Assembly (NCBI GenBank): GCA_021199375.1
Contig: JAJQIB010000016.1
Coordinates: 33,914 to 97,913 of the forward strand
Length of the DNA stretch: 64,000 bases
Origin: Ruminococcus sp.
GTDB taxonomy: Bacteria; Bacillota; Clostridia; Oscillospirales; Ruminococcaceae
Direction of reading: 5' to 3'
Both the position numbers and the translations under genes were made by a program. The stretch's first letter is position 1, and each line of letters starts with the position of its first letter. Shown here in pieces: positions 55,581 to 63,979 of this stretch. Below the pieces are notes generated by a model. The model was not told where the DNA came from, searched no databases, and saw only the letters and a program-made list of their open reading frames with translations.

Positions 55581-55970
55581 ATGAAAGCGATAATATCAAA
55601 AAAGAATCCAACTGTTTTAGCTGTGTGCGTTGATAAGGTAAAGCATAACACACTTTTGTCCATTTCAAAAGAGCTGCATTCAGATGTTATTTTCACAAAC
55701 AACACTCAAGCAACTGCCGAGCAGCTTTTAAACGGTAAGGCTAGTACAGCTGTTGAAGACTTATCTTTATCAAACAACGAATGTTTGCTTTTTTCTAATT
55801 TTAGCAATGACGCCTTGAATACTTTTCTTGATGTCATGAGATCTGTAGACTTAAATGTTAAGCTAAAAGCAGTAGTTACTCCCCATAATTTAAAATGGAC
55901 GCTTAGTGAGCTAATTGCAGAGCTTGAAAGCGAACACAAAATGATGACCGGTGGTGATAAGGATGAGTGA
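55581..55970 (+). CDS. DUF3783 family protein
   Basis: 129 aa from the ATG at 55581 (AAAAGGA upstream). The C-terminal half matches DUF3783: CLLFSNFSNDALNTFLD, LKAVVTPHNLKWTLSELI, and an acidic tail. Cytoplasmic, no catalytic motif visible. Overlaps the EamA transporter start by 8 bp. Function unknown. Confidence 0.82.
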   Translation: MKAIISKKNPTVLAVCVDKVKHNTLLSISKELHSDVIFTNNTQATAEQLLNGKASTAVEDLSLSNNECLLFSNFSNDALNTFLDVMRSVDLNVKLKAVVTPHNLKWTLSELIAELESEHKMMTGGDKDE

Positions 55971-56844
55971 CACTAAAAAAAATCAGCGTGTTTATGGCGC
56001 AATTTGTATAATTATTTCTGCCTTTTGCTTTGCATGGATGAGCACGTTTGTACGACTTGCAGGCGATTTGCCGTCAACGCAAAAGGCTTTTTTTCGAAAT
56101 TTTGTTGCATTAATCTTTGCTCTTGTATTGTTAAAGAGGGAGCATATATCATTTAAATGTCATGATAAAAAGAATTTGCCGGTGCTTTTTATTCGTTCAA
56201 TCTGCGGAGCATTGGGCGTTTTGGGCAATTTTTACGCTGTAGATCATCTTGTACTTTCAGATGCATCTATGTTAAACAAAATGTCTCCGTTTTTTGCGGT
56301 TTTGTTCTCTTTTTTGTTTTTAAAAGAGCGTCTAACGCTTTTTCAAGGAATGACCGTGTTGATAGCGTTTATAGGAAGCTTATTTGTAATTAAGCCCTCC
56401 TTTTCGGGTCTTTCATCTTTTCCTGCATTTGCAGGCTTGTTTGGAGGAATTATGGCAGGAGCAGCCTATACGGCTGTTAGATATGCTGGAAACCATGGCG
56501 AAAAGGGAACCTATATAGTTGCATTCTTCTCCGGTTTTTCAACCTTATTCTTTTTGCCTTTTTTGATTTTTGATTATCATCCCATGACTCTTACACAGCT
56601 TTTATGCTTATTAGGTGCGGGACTTGCTGCTGCCGGTGGACAATTCTCCATTACAGCCGCATATACATTCGCTCCTGCAAAGGAAATATCGGTTTATGAC
56701 TATTCTCAAATAATCTTCACAGCGTTAATTGGACTTTTGCTCTTTGGAGATCATCCAGATATTTTCAGCTTTATTGGCTATATTGTAATAGTCTCAGCAG
56801 CGATAATGTCATTCCTATACAATAAAAACAAAAAAAGTGATTGA
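55963..56844 (+). CDS. EamA/DMT-family transporter
   Basis: 293 aa from the ATG at 55963. Ten membrane helices in two EamA repeats of the drug/metabolite transporter superfamily, the second ending KEISVYDYSQIIFTALIGLLL, then a Lys-rich end. Coupled to the DUF3783 gene. Exports or imports an unknown small metabolite; substrate cannot be assigned. Confidence 0.92.
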   Translation: MSDTKKNQRVYGAICIIISAFCFAWMSTFVRLAGDLPSTQKAFFRNFVALIFALVLLKREHISFKCHDKKNLPVLFIRSICGALGVLGNFYAVDHLVLSDASMLNKMSPFFAVLFSFLFLKERLTLFQGMTVLIAFIGSLFVIKPSFSGLSSFPAFAGLFGGIMAGAAYTAVRYAGNHGEKGTYIVAFFSGFSTLFFLPFLIFDYHPMTLTQLLCLLGAGLAAAGGQFSITAAYTFAPAKEISVYDYSQIIFTALIGLLLFGDHPDIFSFIGYIVIVSAAIMSFLYNKNKKSD

Positions 56845-56869
56845 CAAAATAGCTATAATATTGTATAAT
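56841..56869 (+). promoter_or_regulatory. Promoter of MoxR cassette 2
   Basis: TTGACA (56841-56846), 17-nt gap, TATAAT (56864-56869). It overlaps the upstream stop codon. Confidence 0.9.
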
Positions 56870-56906
56870 GTAATAAAATTAAAACAAATATTAGGGAGGC
56901 TTTGAA

Positions 56907-57836
56907 ATGAATAAAGATATTGAAGCATTAATTGAAAACATAGAAAAGGTGATTGTCGGCAAGCGTGAATCAATTGTAAAGGTAATATGCGCAATGCTAG
57001 CTGAGGGTCATGTGCTTGTTGAGGATGTTCCTGGTGTTGGTAAAACCAGACTTGTTTCAGCACTCGCAAGCTCTGTTGATGGTGAGTTTAATCGAATTCA
57101 GCTCACGCCTGATATCATGCCTTCTGACATAGTTGGATTTTCGATGATAAATCCTTCATCCAGAGAGCTAGAATACAAGCAGGGTGCTGCAATGTGCAAT
57201 TTCCTGCTTGCAGATGAGATTAACCGTGCATCGCCCAAAGCACAGTCAAGCCTTCTTGAAGTAATGGAGGAGCATCAGATCTCGCTTGATGGTCAAACAA
57301 TGCCATTACCGTCGCCTTTTATGGTAATGGCGACGCAAAATCCTGTTGAAACATATGGAACCTATCATCTTCCTGAGGCTCAGATGGACAGATTTATGAT
57401 GAAAATTTCTATGGGATATCCTACAGCAGAGGAAGAGCTGGACATTATTACACGTTCAGAGGATCCGACATTTACACAAAAGCTTAATGCAGTAATGACA
57501 ATAGAGGATGTTACAGGACACATTGAAGCAGCTAAGAAGGTTAGCTGTACTCAAAGTGTAAAGATGTATATTATTGCCCTTTTAAATGCTTCGAGAAGCT
57601 CAGATCTTATCAAGCTAGGAGCATCTCCTCGTGCCGGAATAGCCCTTTTAAGCGCTTCAAAGGCATATGCCTATGTTAACGGCAGAGATTACGTTGTTCC
57701 AGATGATGTAAAGGCTATGATGAGCTGTGTTCTTGCTCATAGACTTATGCTGTCACCTAAAGGCAAGTCAGCATATCCATGCTCTGAGGCTGTTATGGAA
57801 CAGGTTGCATTATCAGTACCTGCTCCTGTAAAGTAA
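56907..57836 (+). CDS. MoxR-family AAA+ ATPase (cassette 2)
   Basis: 309 aa. Walker A EDVPGVGKTRL, Walker B FLLADEINRASPKAQSSLLE, sensor MATQNP, and MKISMGYPTAEEE, all typical MoxR features. Closely related to the cassette 1 ATPase. First gene of a three-gene operon with its own promoter; the ATG follows AGGGAGGC. Acts as a cytoplasmic chaperone for DUF58/VWA-type partners. Confidence 0.96.
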   Translation: MNKDIEALIENIEKVIVGKRESIVKVICAMLAEGHVLVEDVPGVGKTRLVSALASSVDGEFNRIQLTPDIMPSDIVGFSMINPSSRELEYKQGAAMCNFLLADEINRASPKAQSSLLEVMEEHQISLDGQTMPLPSPFMVMATQNPVETYGTYHLPEAQMDRFMMKISMGYPTAEEELDIITRSEDPTFTQKLNAVMTIEDVTGHIEAAKKVSCTQSVKMYIIALLNASRSSDLIKLGASPRAGIALLSASKAYAYVNGRDYVVPDDVKAMMSCVLAHRLMLSPKGKSAYPCSEAVMEQVALSVPAPVK

Positions 57837-57849
57837 TTGGAGATATAAA

Positions 57850-59022
57850 ATGAGAACACTAAAATCATTACTTGCATACATAGGCTGTATTGCAATTGCC
57901 GTTTATGTTGCTCTTTATATTGATGGTACAGTGGGAATAATTTTAACGATTGCTCTTTCTTTGGCTCTTGTGATTTCGCTTGCTTTAACACTTATCGTGC
58001 TGCCCTTTATCAAAGTAGAGATCACATCTGATAAATCTCTTCTTACAAAGGGTGAAAGGCTTGAGCTTAGCGTAAAATTAAGTAAATCGATAATAATTCC
58101 CGTCCCCGTCGTCGAGATATCTGCTGATTGCTCTCCGCAGCTTGAAATGCCTGATGGAAAGCTTTTTCTGGGCTCTGTGGCAGGAACCGAAACCACAGTT
58201 GTTAAAATTCCGTACAATGCTAAATTTTCCGGTGCATCCGAGGTAAAGCTATTAAAGATAATGCTTACCGATTATTTAGGTATTTTCAGGTTTAAAATAA
58301 AGACAGATGAAAAGGAGCTTACTATCAGTACTTCTATTTATCCTGATATTCCGGATGCAGCTGTGCAGACCGACTTTTTAAAGACTACTTCAATGTTTTC
58401 TGATTCAGATGATGACGAGGAGGAGACTGACGAAACTGCAATTGGCTCAACCGGTATGCCCGGATACGATCATCGTCAATATTCTCCTGGAGATCCTATC
58501 AAACGAATTAATTGGAAGCTTTCATCAAAACGCGATATCTATATGGTGCGACTTGACGAAAAGGTTTGCGGATCCGGTCAAATGTTTTTCTTAGATTGTC
58601 CCAAGCTAGATGAAACTGAACCCGCTCTTGAAGCTCGTGATAATGTTATAGAAAGTGCTCTCGCAATGTTTACAATGCTTGTACGAGAGGGCAGGGAAGC
58701 CTCCTTCTTCTTTTACTCGGGTGGTTTGTGGCTCAGAACTGATATTCATAGTATGGGTGAGGTTTATGCATTACAAGAGCAGCTTTCGAGCCTTGTTCCA
58801 TCAAATCCATCAAAGCTTATTCCTGATGAGATAATGAATGCAGGAAAGACACCAATATGCTTTACTACGGCAATTAATGATTGCATGCACTCTGTGACAG
58901 AAATTATAGCTGCCTGCCCCGATGCGCTTATAATATCCTCAATGACAGCTCAGCTGCCACATATTAGCCCAAATTTATGGACAGTTTCCAATGACTACGA
59001 ATTTCGCAAGCAATCAGAATAA
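57850..59022 (+). CDS. DUF58 protein (cassette 2)
   Basis: 390 aa. Two N-terminal membrane helices (about 6-55), a beta-sandwich region, and the DUF58 motif (about 200-225) with YDHRQYSPGDPIKRINWKLSS. Partner of the MoxR ATPase encoded 13 bp upstream. Longer and more canonical than the cassette 1 copy. Confidence 0.94.
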   Translation: MRTLKSLLAYIGCIAIAVYVALYIDGTVGIILTIALSLALVISLALTLIVLPFIKVEITSDKSLLTKGERLELSVKLSKSIIIPVPVVEISADCSPQLEMPDGKLFLGSVAGTETTVVKIPYNAKFSGASEVKLLKIMLTDYLGIFRFKIKTDEKELTISTSIYPDIPDAAVQTDFLKTTSMFSDSDDDEEETDETAIGSTGMPGYDHRQYSPGDPIKRINWKLSSKRDIYMVRLDEKVCGSGQMFFLDCPKLDETEPALEARDNVIESALAMFTMLVREGREASFFFYSGGLWLRTDIHSMGEVYALQEQLSSLVPSNPSKLIPDEIMNAGKTPICFTTAINDCMHSVTEIIAACPDALIISSMTAQLPHISPNLWTVSNDYEFRKQSE

Positions 59023-59025
59023 TAT

Positions 59026-61224
59026 ATGAGGCAAAGTGTGAATAAAATGAATCAAAACAAAAACAATTTTTTCTCAAGATTAAGCATAAGAATTTGTCCT
59101 ATGCTTCTAGGTGCATTCATTTGCTTTACTGTGCTTTATGCTCTTTACCGACCAATGGCATTAGTGTGCACTATTATATATTTTGTTGCGCAATATCTTA
59201 TATTTGCTTTTTTTGATAAAATAAAAACACGCAAGACTATTGGAGGTCTTATATACATTGCCCTACTTGTCATTGCTACTGCAGTCGCTATAATGCTTAT
59301 TTTTTCTGGAGCACAAAGCACTGACATTTCACCTATAACATGGTTTTATGGTGAACAAGGCTCATATTTTAGCGCACCTGCTTATCTTGCAGCGTTACTT
59401 GTATGGGGCGGCTTTTTCTTGATTTCCATACTCTACTATTTCACCCAGATTCGCTATCGAAGTCTTGGCGTTATGCTCTGTACTTTATTTCCGTTTGTGA
59501 TTTATGCTAAGCGTGCTGAAGAGGTTCCTGAAATTTTAGTTACTCTTATTATAACACTCTTTTTGGCTGTAATGGTTCATAATCGCAGAATGGATCCTGC
59601 TCTTCCAGCTCAAAGACGAGGAAAGCTTTCACTTAACATGTCTTATATATTGAGTATGGCACTGTTTGTTTCTGTTACAGGAGCAATAACCATGCTTATT
59701 GAAAAGCCTGAATATCAATCTGAGCTCGAACGTAATTCTAATTATTTTGATGCTGTACAAACTAATGCTACAGGCTCAGGTGGAAATTATGAATCTGTTA
59801 CAACCTCATCATCGCAACGTTATGGCGGAGATTCAGGTACTGGCACAATACTTTTCTATTTTGAAACTGATGGAGATTTAGACGAGTATTTTTTAAGACG
59901 TCAAGCATATGATTATTTTGATGGTGATGTTTGGCAGGTTGACACCGATTCTGCTTATGATGCAACCTCCTTAGGCTCTGATAAATACATCACGAATGAT
60001 CTGCTGGAGGATATGCAAAAGCTTTCTGATGTCTTTTATTTTGATGCAACACCCTCTGCTGAGCTTTCTATGCTTAAAAGCGGTCGAGCTTACGATGAGG
60101 ATTTTGCATCTGCATATTTGCCCGCACCACTTTCAACAGTTATTCCTGATGAAAGCTCAACAAGCTATTTTCAGTTTGCACACGGTGAAATTTATCGATC
60201 AAATGGTGATGAAAAGGCACTTAATGATAGCTATACCTTTTACGAGCAGTCTAGTGAGCTTTATGAATATGCATATGAGCTTGGATTAAGTATTGATGAT
60301 TATTTTTTGCTTCTTGATGATGCGCTTGATAATTCAGATGAGTACGAGGAGCTTGCAAATGATTTTTATGAAGCTTATGATAGCTATACTTCAACAGATG
60401 GAGTATCTGATGAAGTGACCGAGTTAGCTGAGGAGATTACAGCAGATTGCTATAGCGTAATGGAGAAGGCTCTTGCTCTTGAGAGTTATTTTGAGGATAA
60501 TGGCTATAATTATGATTTAGACTACCAGCCTGAGGATGAGTCTATTGAGTACTTCCTATTTGAAGGGAAAACCGGTGTTTGTTCAAGCTATGCTACAGCA
60601 ATGACCTTGATGGCACGAGCTGTGGGACTTCCTGCAAGGTATGTTGAGGGCTTTGCAGCTTTTGAGAAGGACGATAGTGGCAGCTTTGTAATACGCGACA
60701 GCTATGCACACGCCTTTGTTGAAGTTTATATTCCTGGTGCAGGATGGCTCACCTTTGACCCGACGGTTTCAGACTACATGAATATAGATATTGACGACAG
60801 CAGCTTTGATGTTGCAACGTTTGTTCAGGTATTTAGTCGTTTGCTAGTTGTAATTGTGGTTTTATTTGTAGTAGTATTCATTATCTTTTTAGATAGGATT
60901 ATCGAGCTTATTTTCCGTTTGGGTCTTCATTTTAAAACTCCTTACGAAGCTACACTTGCTCTTTACGCAAATGTGATCAAGCTTGTAAACCTTTCAACCA
61001 AGAACGATTATTCCTCATACACGGTGAAAATGCTTCGTGAGTATTTGCAATCGACACGTGGAATTGCTCCTGAAAAGCTATTTGAGCTTTTCGAAAAAAC
61101 CTGCTTTGGTGGATATAACCCATCCAAAGAGGAATTTGTGGAAGCTTATAATGAGTACAAAAGGTGCTACAAATATTTAAGAAGGATTCCTAAGCCAAGC
61201 AAAAAGAGTACAGCTACAGTATAA
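59026..61224 (+). CDS. Transglutaminase-like membrane protein (cassette 2)
   Basis: 732 aa. About six N-terminal membrane helices (to about 230), a large extracytoplasmic region with a transglutaminase domain (about 480-585), another helix (about 605-630) and a DUF4129-like tail. The catalytic triad appears complete: Cys in GKTGVCSSYATA, His in SYAHAFVEVY, Asp in LTFDPT. That contrasts with the Ser-substituted cassette 1 paralogue. Possible protease or crosslinking activity; substrate unknown. Start ATG 59026 is close to the upstream stop; 59047 is an alternative. Confidence 0.92.
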   Translation: MRQSVNKMNQNKNNFFSRLSIRICPMLLGAFICFTVLYALYRPMALVCTIIYFVAQYLIFAFFDKIKTRKTIGGLIYIALLVIATAVAIMLIFSGAQSTDISPITWFYGEQGSYFSAPAYLAALLVWGGFFLISILYYFTQIRYRSLGVMLCTLFPFVIYAKRAEEVPEILVTLIITLFLAVMVHNRRMDPALPAQRRGKLSLNMSYILSMALFVSVTGAITMLIEKPEYQSELERNSNYFDAVQTNATGSGGNYESVTTSSSQRYGGDSGTGTILFYFETDGDLDEYFLRRQAYDYFDGDVWQVDTDSAYDATSLGSDKYITNDLLEDMQKLSDVFYFDATPSAELSMLKSGRAYDEDFASAYLPAPLSTVIPDESSTSYFQFAHGEIYRSNGDEKALNDSYTFYEQSSELYEYAYELGLSIDDYFLLLDDALDNSDEYEELANDFYEAYDSYTSTDGVSDEVTELAEEITADCYSVMEKALALESYFEDNGYNYDLDYQPEDESIEYFLFEGKTGVCSSYATAMTLMARAVGLPARYVEGFAAFEKDDSGSFVIRDSYAHAFVEVYIPGAGWLTFDPTVSDYMNIDIDDSSFDVATFVQVFSRLLVVIVVLFVVVFIIFLDRIIELIFRLGLHFKTPYEATLALYANVIKLVNLSTKNDYSSYTVKMLREYLQSTRGIAPEKLFELFEKTCFGGYNPSKEEFVEAYNEYKRCYKYLRRIPKPSKKSTATV

Positions 61225-61237
61225 GCTTAAAAATAAT

Positions 61238-61270
61238 AAGACACATTGGGACAAAATTTCAATGTGTCTT
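61238..61270. terminator. Bidirectional terminator
   Basis: AAGACACATTG (61238-61248) pairs with CAATGTGTCTT (61260-61270) between convergent genes. Confidence 0.85.
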
Positions 61271-61297
61271 TATAATTTAACCTGATAAAATAGACTG

Positions 61298-61804
61298 TTA
61301 GGCTTGTGCTTTAATATCTGTTCCTTCAAGCTTTAAAAGAGCGATTTTTTTGTCTATTCCTCCTGCATATCCCGTCAGCTTGTAATTACAGCCGAGTACA
61401 CGGTGACAGGGTACAATTATAGATATCCTATTTCGTGAAACTGCGTTTCCGACCGCCTGTGCTGACATTTTGCAAAGCCCGTGACGTAGCGCTATTTTCT
61501 GTGCGATCATGCCATAGGTTGTTATTTGCCCATAAGGAATTTCAAGCAGAATCTCCCAGACCTCACGTTGAAAAGAAGTACCGTTTAAATAGATTTTTGG
61601 CATAAAATCGGGCTTTTTACCTGAAAAATATATATCTAGCCATTCAATCGCATTATTAATAACAGCCGTTTTCATGTTTATATTGTTAGGATTTAATCCT
61701 GCGGCAAAGTGTTTTTGTCCATAAAACCAAATACCGCATATTTCAGCTTCGTTAGCTGCAATAAGGATTTTACCAAGAGGGGAGTTATAGATTTGAGTAT
61801 ACAT
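61298..61804 (-). CDS. ogt: Methylated-DNA--protein-cysteine methyltransferase
   Basis: 168 aa. Single-step DNA repair enzyme that moves methyl from O6-methylguanine to its own Cys. Active-site motif IIVPCHRV with helix-turn-helix block PYGQITTYGMIAQKI before it and an SRNRIS segment. Length fits Ogt/MGMT without an Ada domain. The normally conserved AVGxAxxxNP region reads AVGNAVSRNR. Cytoplasmic, ATG start. Confidence 0.95.
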   Translation of the reverse strand: MYTQIYNSPLGKILIAANEAEICGIWFYGQKHFAAGLNPNNINMKTAVINNAIEWLDIYFSGKKPDFMPKIYLNGTSFQREVWEILLEIPYGQITTYGMIAQKIALRHGLCKMSAQAVGNAVSRNRISIIVPCHRVLGCNYKLTGYAGGIDKKIALLKLEGTDIKAQA

Positions 61805-61827
61805 TTCATACCGCCTTTATAAAGAAA

Positions 61828-61854
61828 AATCCTCAATGCTTTCCATCAAGGATT
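61828..61854 (-). terminator. Terminator between the Gly-rich gene and ogt
   Basis: On the minus strand AATCCTTGATG pairs with CATTGAGGATT around GAAAG, followed by TTTTC. Confidence 0.75.
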
Positions 61855-61867
61855 TCAGCTTCAACCG

Positions 61868-62122
61868 TTATATTAGTGATCCAATAAGAACAGCAATGCC
61901 AGTAGCTCCGATGACATAGGTTAGACATCCGGGTAAACAGCCTGTCATGCAGCCTCTGCGATGTGGTGGAGGTGGACCTCCGCCTCTTCTGCCGCCCATA
62001 CCAGGGCCGCCCATTCCTCCTATTCCGGGACCGCCCATACCAGGACCTCCCATACCGGGTCCTCTCATTCCGCCGCCTGGACCACCCATACCGGGACCAC
62101 CGCCGGGACCTCCTCTAGGCAT
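61868..62122 (-). CDS. Gly/Pro-rich small membrane protein
   Basis: 84 aa from the ATG at 62122 (AAGGAGTG 6 nt upstream); a GTG at 62131 overlaps that site. Short tandem repeats of MGGPG/GPGMGG type fill residues about 3-48, followed by GRRGGGPPPPHRRG, two Cys (CMTGC, GCL) and a C-terminal membrane helix (about 66-84). A Pro-rich frame on the other strand is its shadow. Possible small membrane or spore-coat-like protein; function unknown. Confidence 0.75.
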   Translation of the reverse strand: MPRGGPGGGPGMGGPGGGMRGPGMGGPGMGGPGIGGMGGPGMGGRRGGGPPPPHRRGCMTGCLPGCLTYVIGATGIAVLIGSLI

Positions 62123-62293
62123 GATAATCACTCCTTTTGGTTCTGTTAATGTATTAAATGTTTATGTGTTGAGAAGCTTTAGCTACTCTATTTTGATTAT
62201 AACACTTTGATTTTTAAATGTCAAGTGTTTTATGTTATATAATTTTAGAAGCATAAAAATATTTATTCTCCAAATCAAATATTAAATTATGAC

Positions 62294-62323
62294 TTGACAA
62301 AATGGTATTTAGTATGCTATAAT
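62294..62323 (+). promoter_or_regulatory. Promoter of the PH-domain gene
   Basis: TTGACA (62294-62299), 18-nt gap, TATAAT (62318-62323). Confidence 0.85.
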
Positions 62324-62354
62324 AAGCTTAACAAAATAAGAAGGGATGACTCAT

Positions 62355-62756
62355 ATGAAAAAAGAGGCATTTGAATACATCTGGACCGATAAAAAACGCA
62401 CACTTTTCGGACTTCCTATATCCTTTACACGATATTTTCTAACAGAAACAAAGCTTATTACACGCAAAGGATTTTTAAGCCTAGAGGAGGACGAGTTTGA
62501 GCTTTACAAGATTGTTGATAAAAAGCTTGTGATTCCACTTACACAACGTATTTTTGGTTGTGCTACTATTGTTTTGAATGTCAGAAACGATGTTGACACT
62601 CCTGTTAAGGAAATTAAGTCCGTGAAAAATCCACGTGATGTTTTAAATCTAATTGATAAACAAGCAGATATCAACAGAGATAAGTATAACATTCGTGGAC
62701 GTGATATGTATGGACACGACTTTAATCCGGATTTTGTTGACGGAGATGAAATATAG
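62355..62756 (+). CDS. Bacterial PH-domain protein
   Basis: 133 aa from the ATG at 62355 (AAGGGATG upstream). The core (about 10-100) fits bacterial pleckstrin-homology domains (bPH_2): TRYFLTETKLITRKGFLS, EDEFELYKIVDKKLVIPLTQR, then CATIVLNVRNDVDTPV and IKSVKNPRDVLNLID. No membrane helix. Such domains usually aid oligomerisation or membrane association; the partner is unknown. A terminator follows closely. Confidence 0.82.
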   Translation: MKKEAFEYIWTDKKRTLFGLPISFTRYFLTETKLITRKGFLSLEEDEFELYKIVDKKLVIPLTQRIFGCATIVLNVRNDVDTPVKEIKSVKNPRDVLNLIDKQADINRDKYNIRGRDMYGHDFNPDFVDGDEI

Positions 62757-62768
62757 TTATTATCATAT

Positions 62769-62791
62769 AGCGGCAGCTTTGCCGCTTTTTT
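62769..62791 (+). terminator. Terminator just before fkbM
   Basis: AGCGGCA (62769-62775) pairs with TGCCGCT (62780-62786) around GCTT, then T6 (62786-62791). It ends only 13 bp before the methyltransferase ATG. Confidence 0.9.
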
Positions 62792-62804
62792 GTTGGAGGA
62801 AAAA

Positions 62805-63866
62805 ATGCTAAAGAGTGACTTTGCTTCTATTGAAGAATCATGGGATAAAATAAAAAAAGCCGACAAACCTGTTTACGTCTATGGAATTGGCGATGCTTGT
62901 GAGAGGATTTTGGATGAATTTAATAAGCGAGACATTGTATGTAACGGAATCTTTGCAAGTGATTCTTTTGTTCGTGATAAATGCTTTAGAGGCTATAAAA
63001 TCGAGTCTATTTCAGATATTAAAAAAAGACATGAGGATTTTCTTATTGTTCCTGCCTTTGGCAGCAGCTTGCCTGATGTTATGAAAACGATGGAGCAACT
63101 GAATAGATCACAAAGCGTTGTTTTCACAGACCTTCAGATAGCTGGAAATGTAAGCTTTAAAAAGCAGGATTTTCTCGCAAAATATGATGAGATATTATCT
63201 ATAAGGTCACAATTTGCTGATGATTTTTCAAAAGCCGTTTTTGACAGTGTTTTTGCTTTTAAAATTAGCGGTGATATATCCTTTTTATCCTCAGCTTTTA
63301 GCAACTCATTCGAGGATTTAAAAAGTATAATACGTCCTAAATCAACAGATGTTTATATTGACCTAGGTGCGTATAATGGTGATACCGTGCTTGATTTTTT
63401 AACTCAAACAGGTGGAGAATGCAAAAGAATTTATGCTTTTGAACCCGACAAGCGAAGCTTTCGCAAGTGTGTCCATAGACTTATTGGCGTTAAGGATATT
63501 ACTTTTATTAACGCTTGCGCTTGGAGTAATGATGATGAGCTTGGCTTTTCACAAAGTGCTGGAAGGCAATCAAAAATTACAAGTGCTGGTGAAAGAATAA
63601 GTGCAAGATCTGTTGATAGTGTACTTGCTGAAAACAAATGCGATGTTATTAAATTTGACGTTGAAGGCGCTGAGCGTGAAGCTCTTTTAGGTGCAGCAGG
63701 AACAATAAAAGAATACAAGCCTAAGCTTATGGTATCAGCGTATCATCGTCCATATGATATTATAGACTTAGCCGCGCTTATTTTACAGCTTAACCCTAAG
63801 TACAAGCTCTTTCTGCGTCAACCTCCGTACTATCCTGCTTGGGACACGATGATTTATGCAGTTTGA
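62805..63866 (+). CDS. FkbM-family methyltransferase
   Basis: 354 aa from the ATG at 62805 (GTTGGAGGA upstream). The N-terminal region (about 1-140) resembles a nucleotide-binding or sugar-related domain (YVYGIGDACERIL). The C-terminal SAM-binding FkbM methyltransferase (about 180-345) has VYIDLGAYNGDT, IYAFEPDK, IKFDVEGAEREALLG and ASAYH-like MVSAYHRP. O-methylation of sugars or polyketides is typical; the substrate here is unknown. Its start lies immediately after a terminator, so any transcript must read through or begin at an unseen promoter. Confidence 0.93.
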   Translation: MLKSDFASIEESWDKIKKADKPVYVYGIGDACERILDEFNKRDIVCNGIFASDSFVRDKCFRGYKIESISDIKKRHEDFLIVPAFGSSLPDVMKTMEQLNRSQSVVFTDLQIAGNVSFKKQDFLAKYDEILSIRSQFADDFSKAVFDSVFAFKISGDISFLSSAFSNSFEDLKSIIRPKSTDVYIDLGAYNGDTVLDFLTQTGGECKRIYAFEPDKRSFRKCVHRLIGVKDITFINACAWSNDDELGFSQSAGRQSKITSAGERISARSVDSVLAENKCDVIKFDVEGAEREALLGAAGTIKEYKPKLMVSAYHRPYDIIDLAALILQLNPKYKLFLRQPPYYPAWDTMIYAV

Positions 63867-63891
63867 CGTTATTACAATAAATTTCACGATC

Positions 63892-63931
63892 TTAAGATTT
63901 TCTTAAGAGTATAAACGAGTTTGTCTTAAGA
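63892..63931. repeat. Three TTAAGA repeats, possible response-regulator site
   Basis: TTAAGA occurs at 63892-63897, 63903-63908 and 63926-63931. The first two starts are 11 bp apart and the third 23 bp on, close to one and two helical turns, as in PhoB/OmpR boxes. It lies upstream of the partial gene at 63980. Confidence 0.45.
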
Positions 63932-63979
63932 ATTTACTGTTACTATTTAATTACACCGGTGAAATGAAGGAGAATATTG

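Noticed and set aside
61947-62210. Plus-strand Pro-rich reading frame
   Set aside because: It mirrors the Gly-rich gene on the minus strand, which has a good ribosome binding site and membrane helix; the plus frame has neither.
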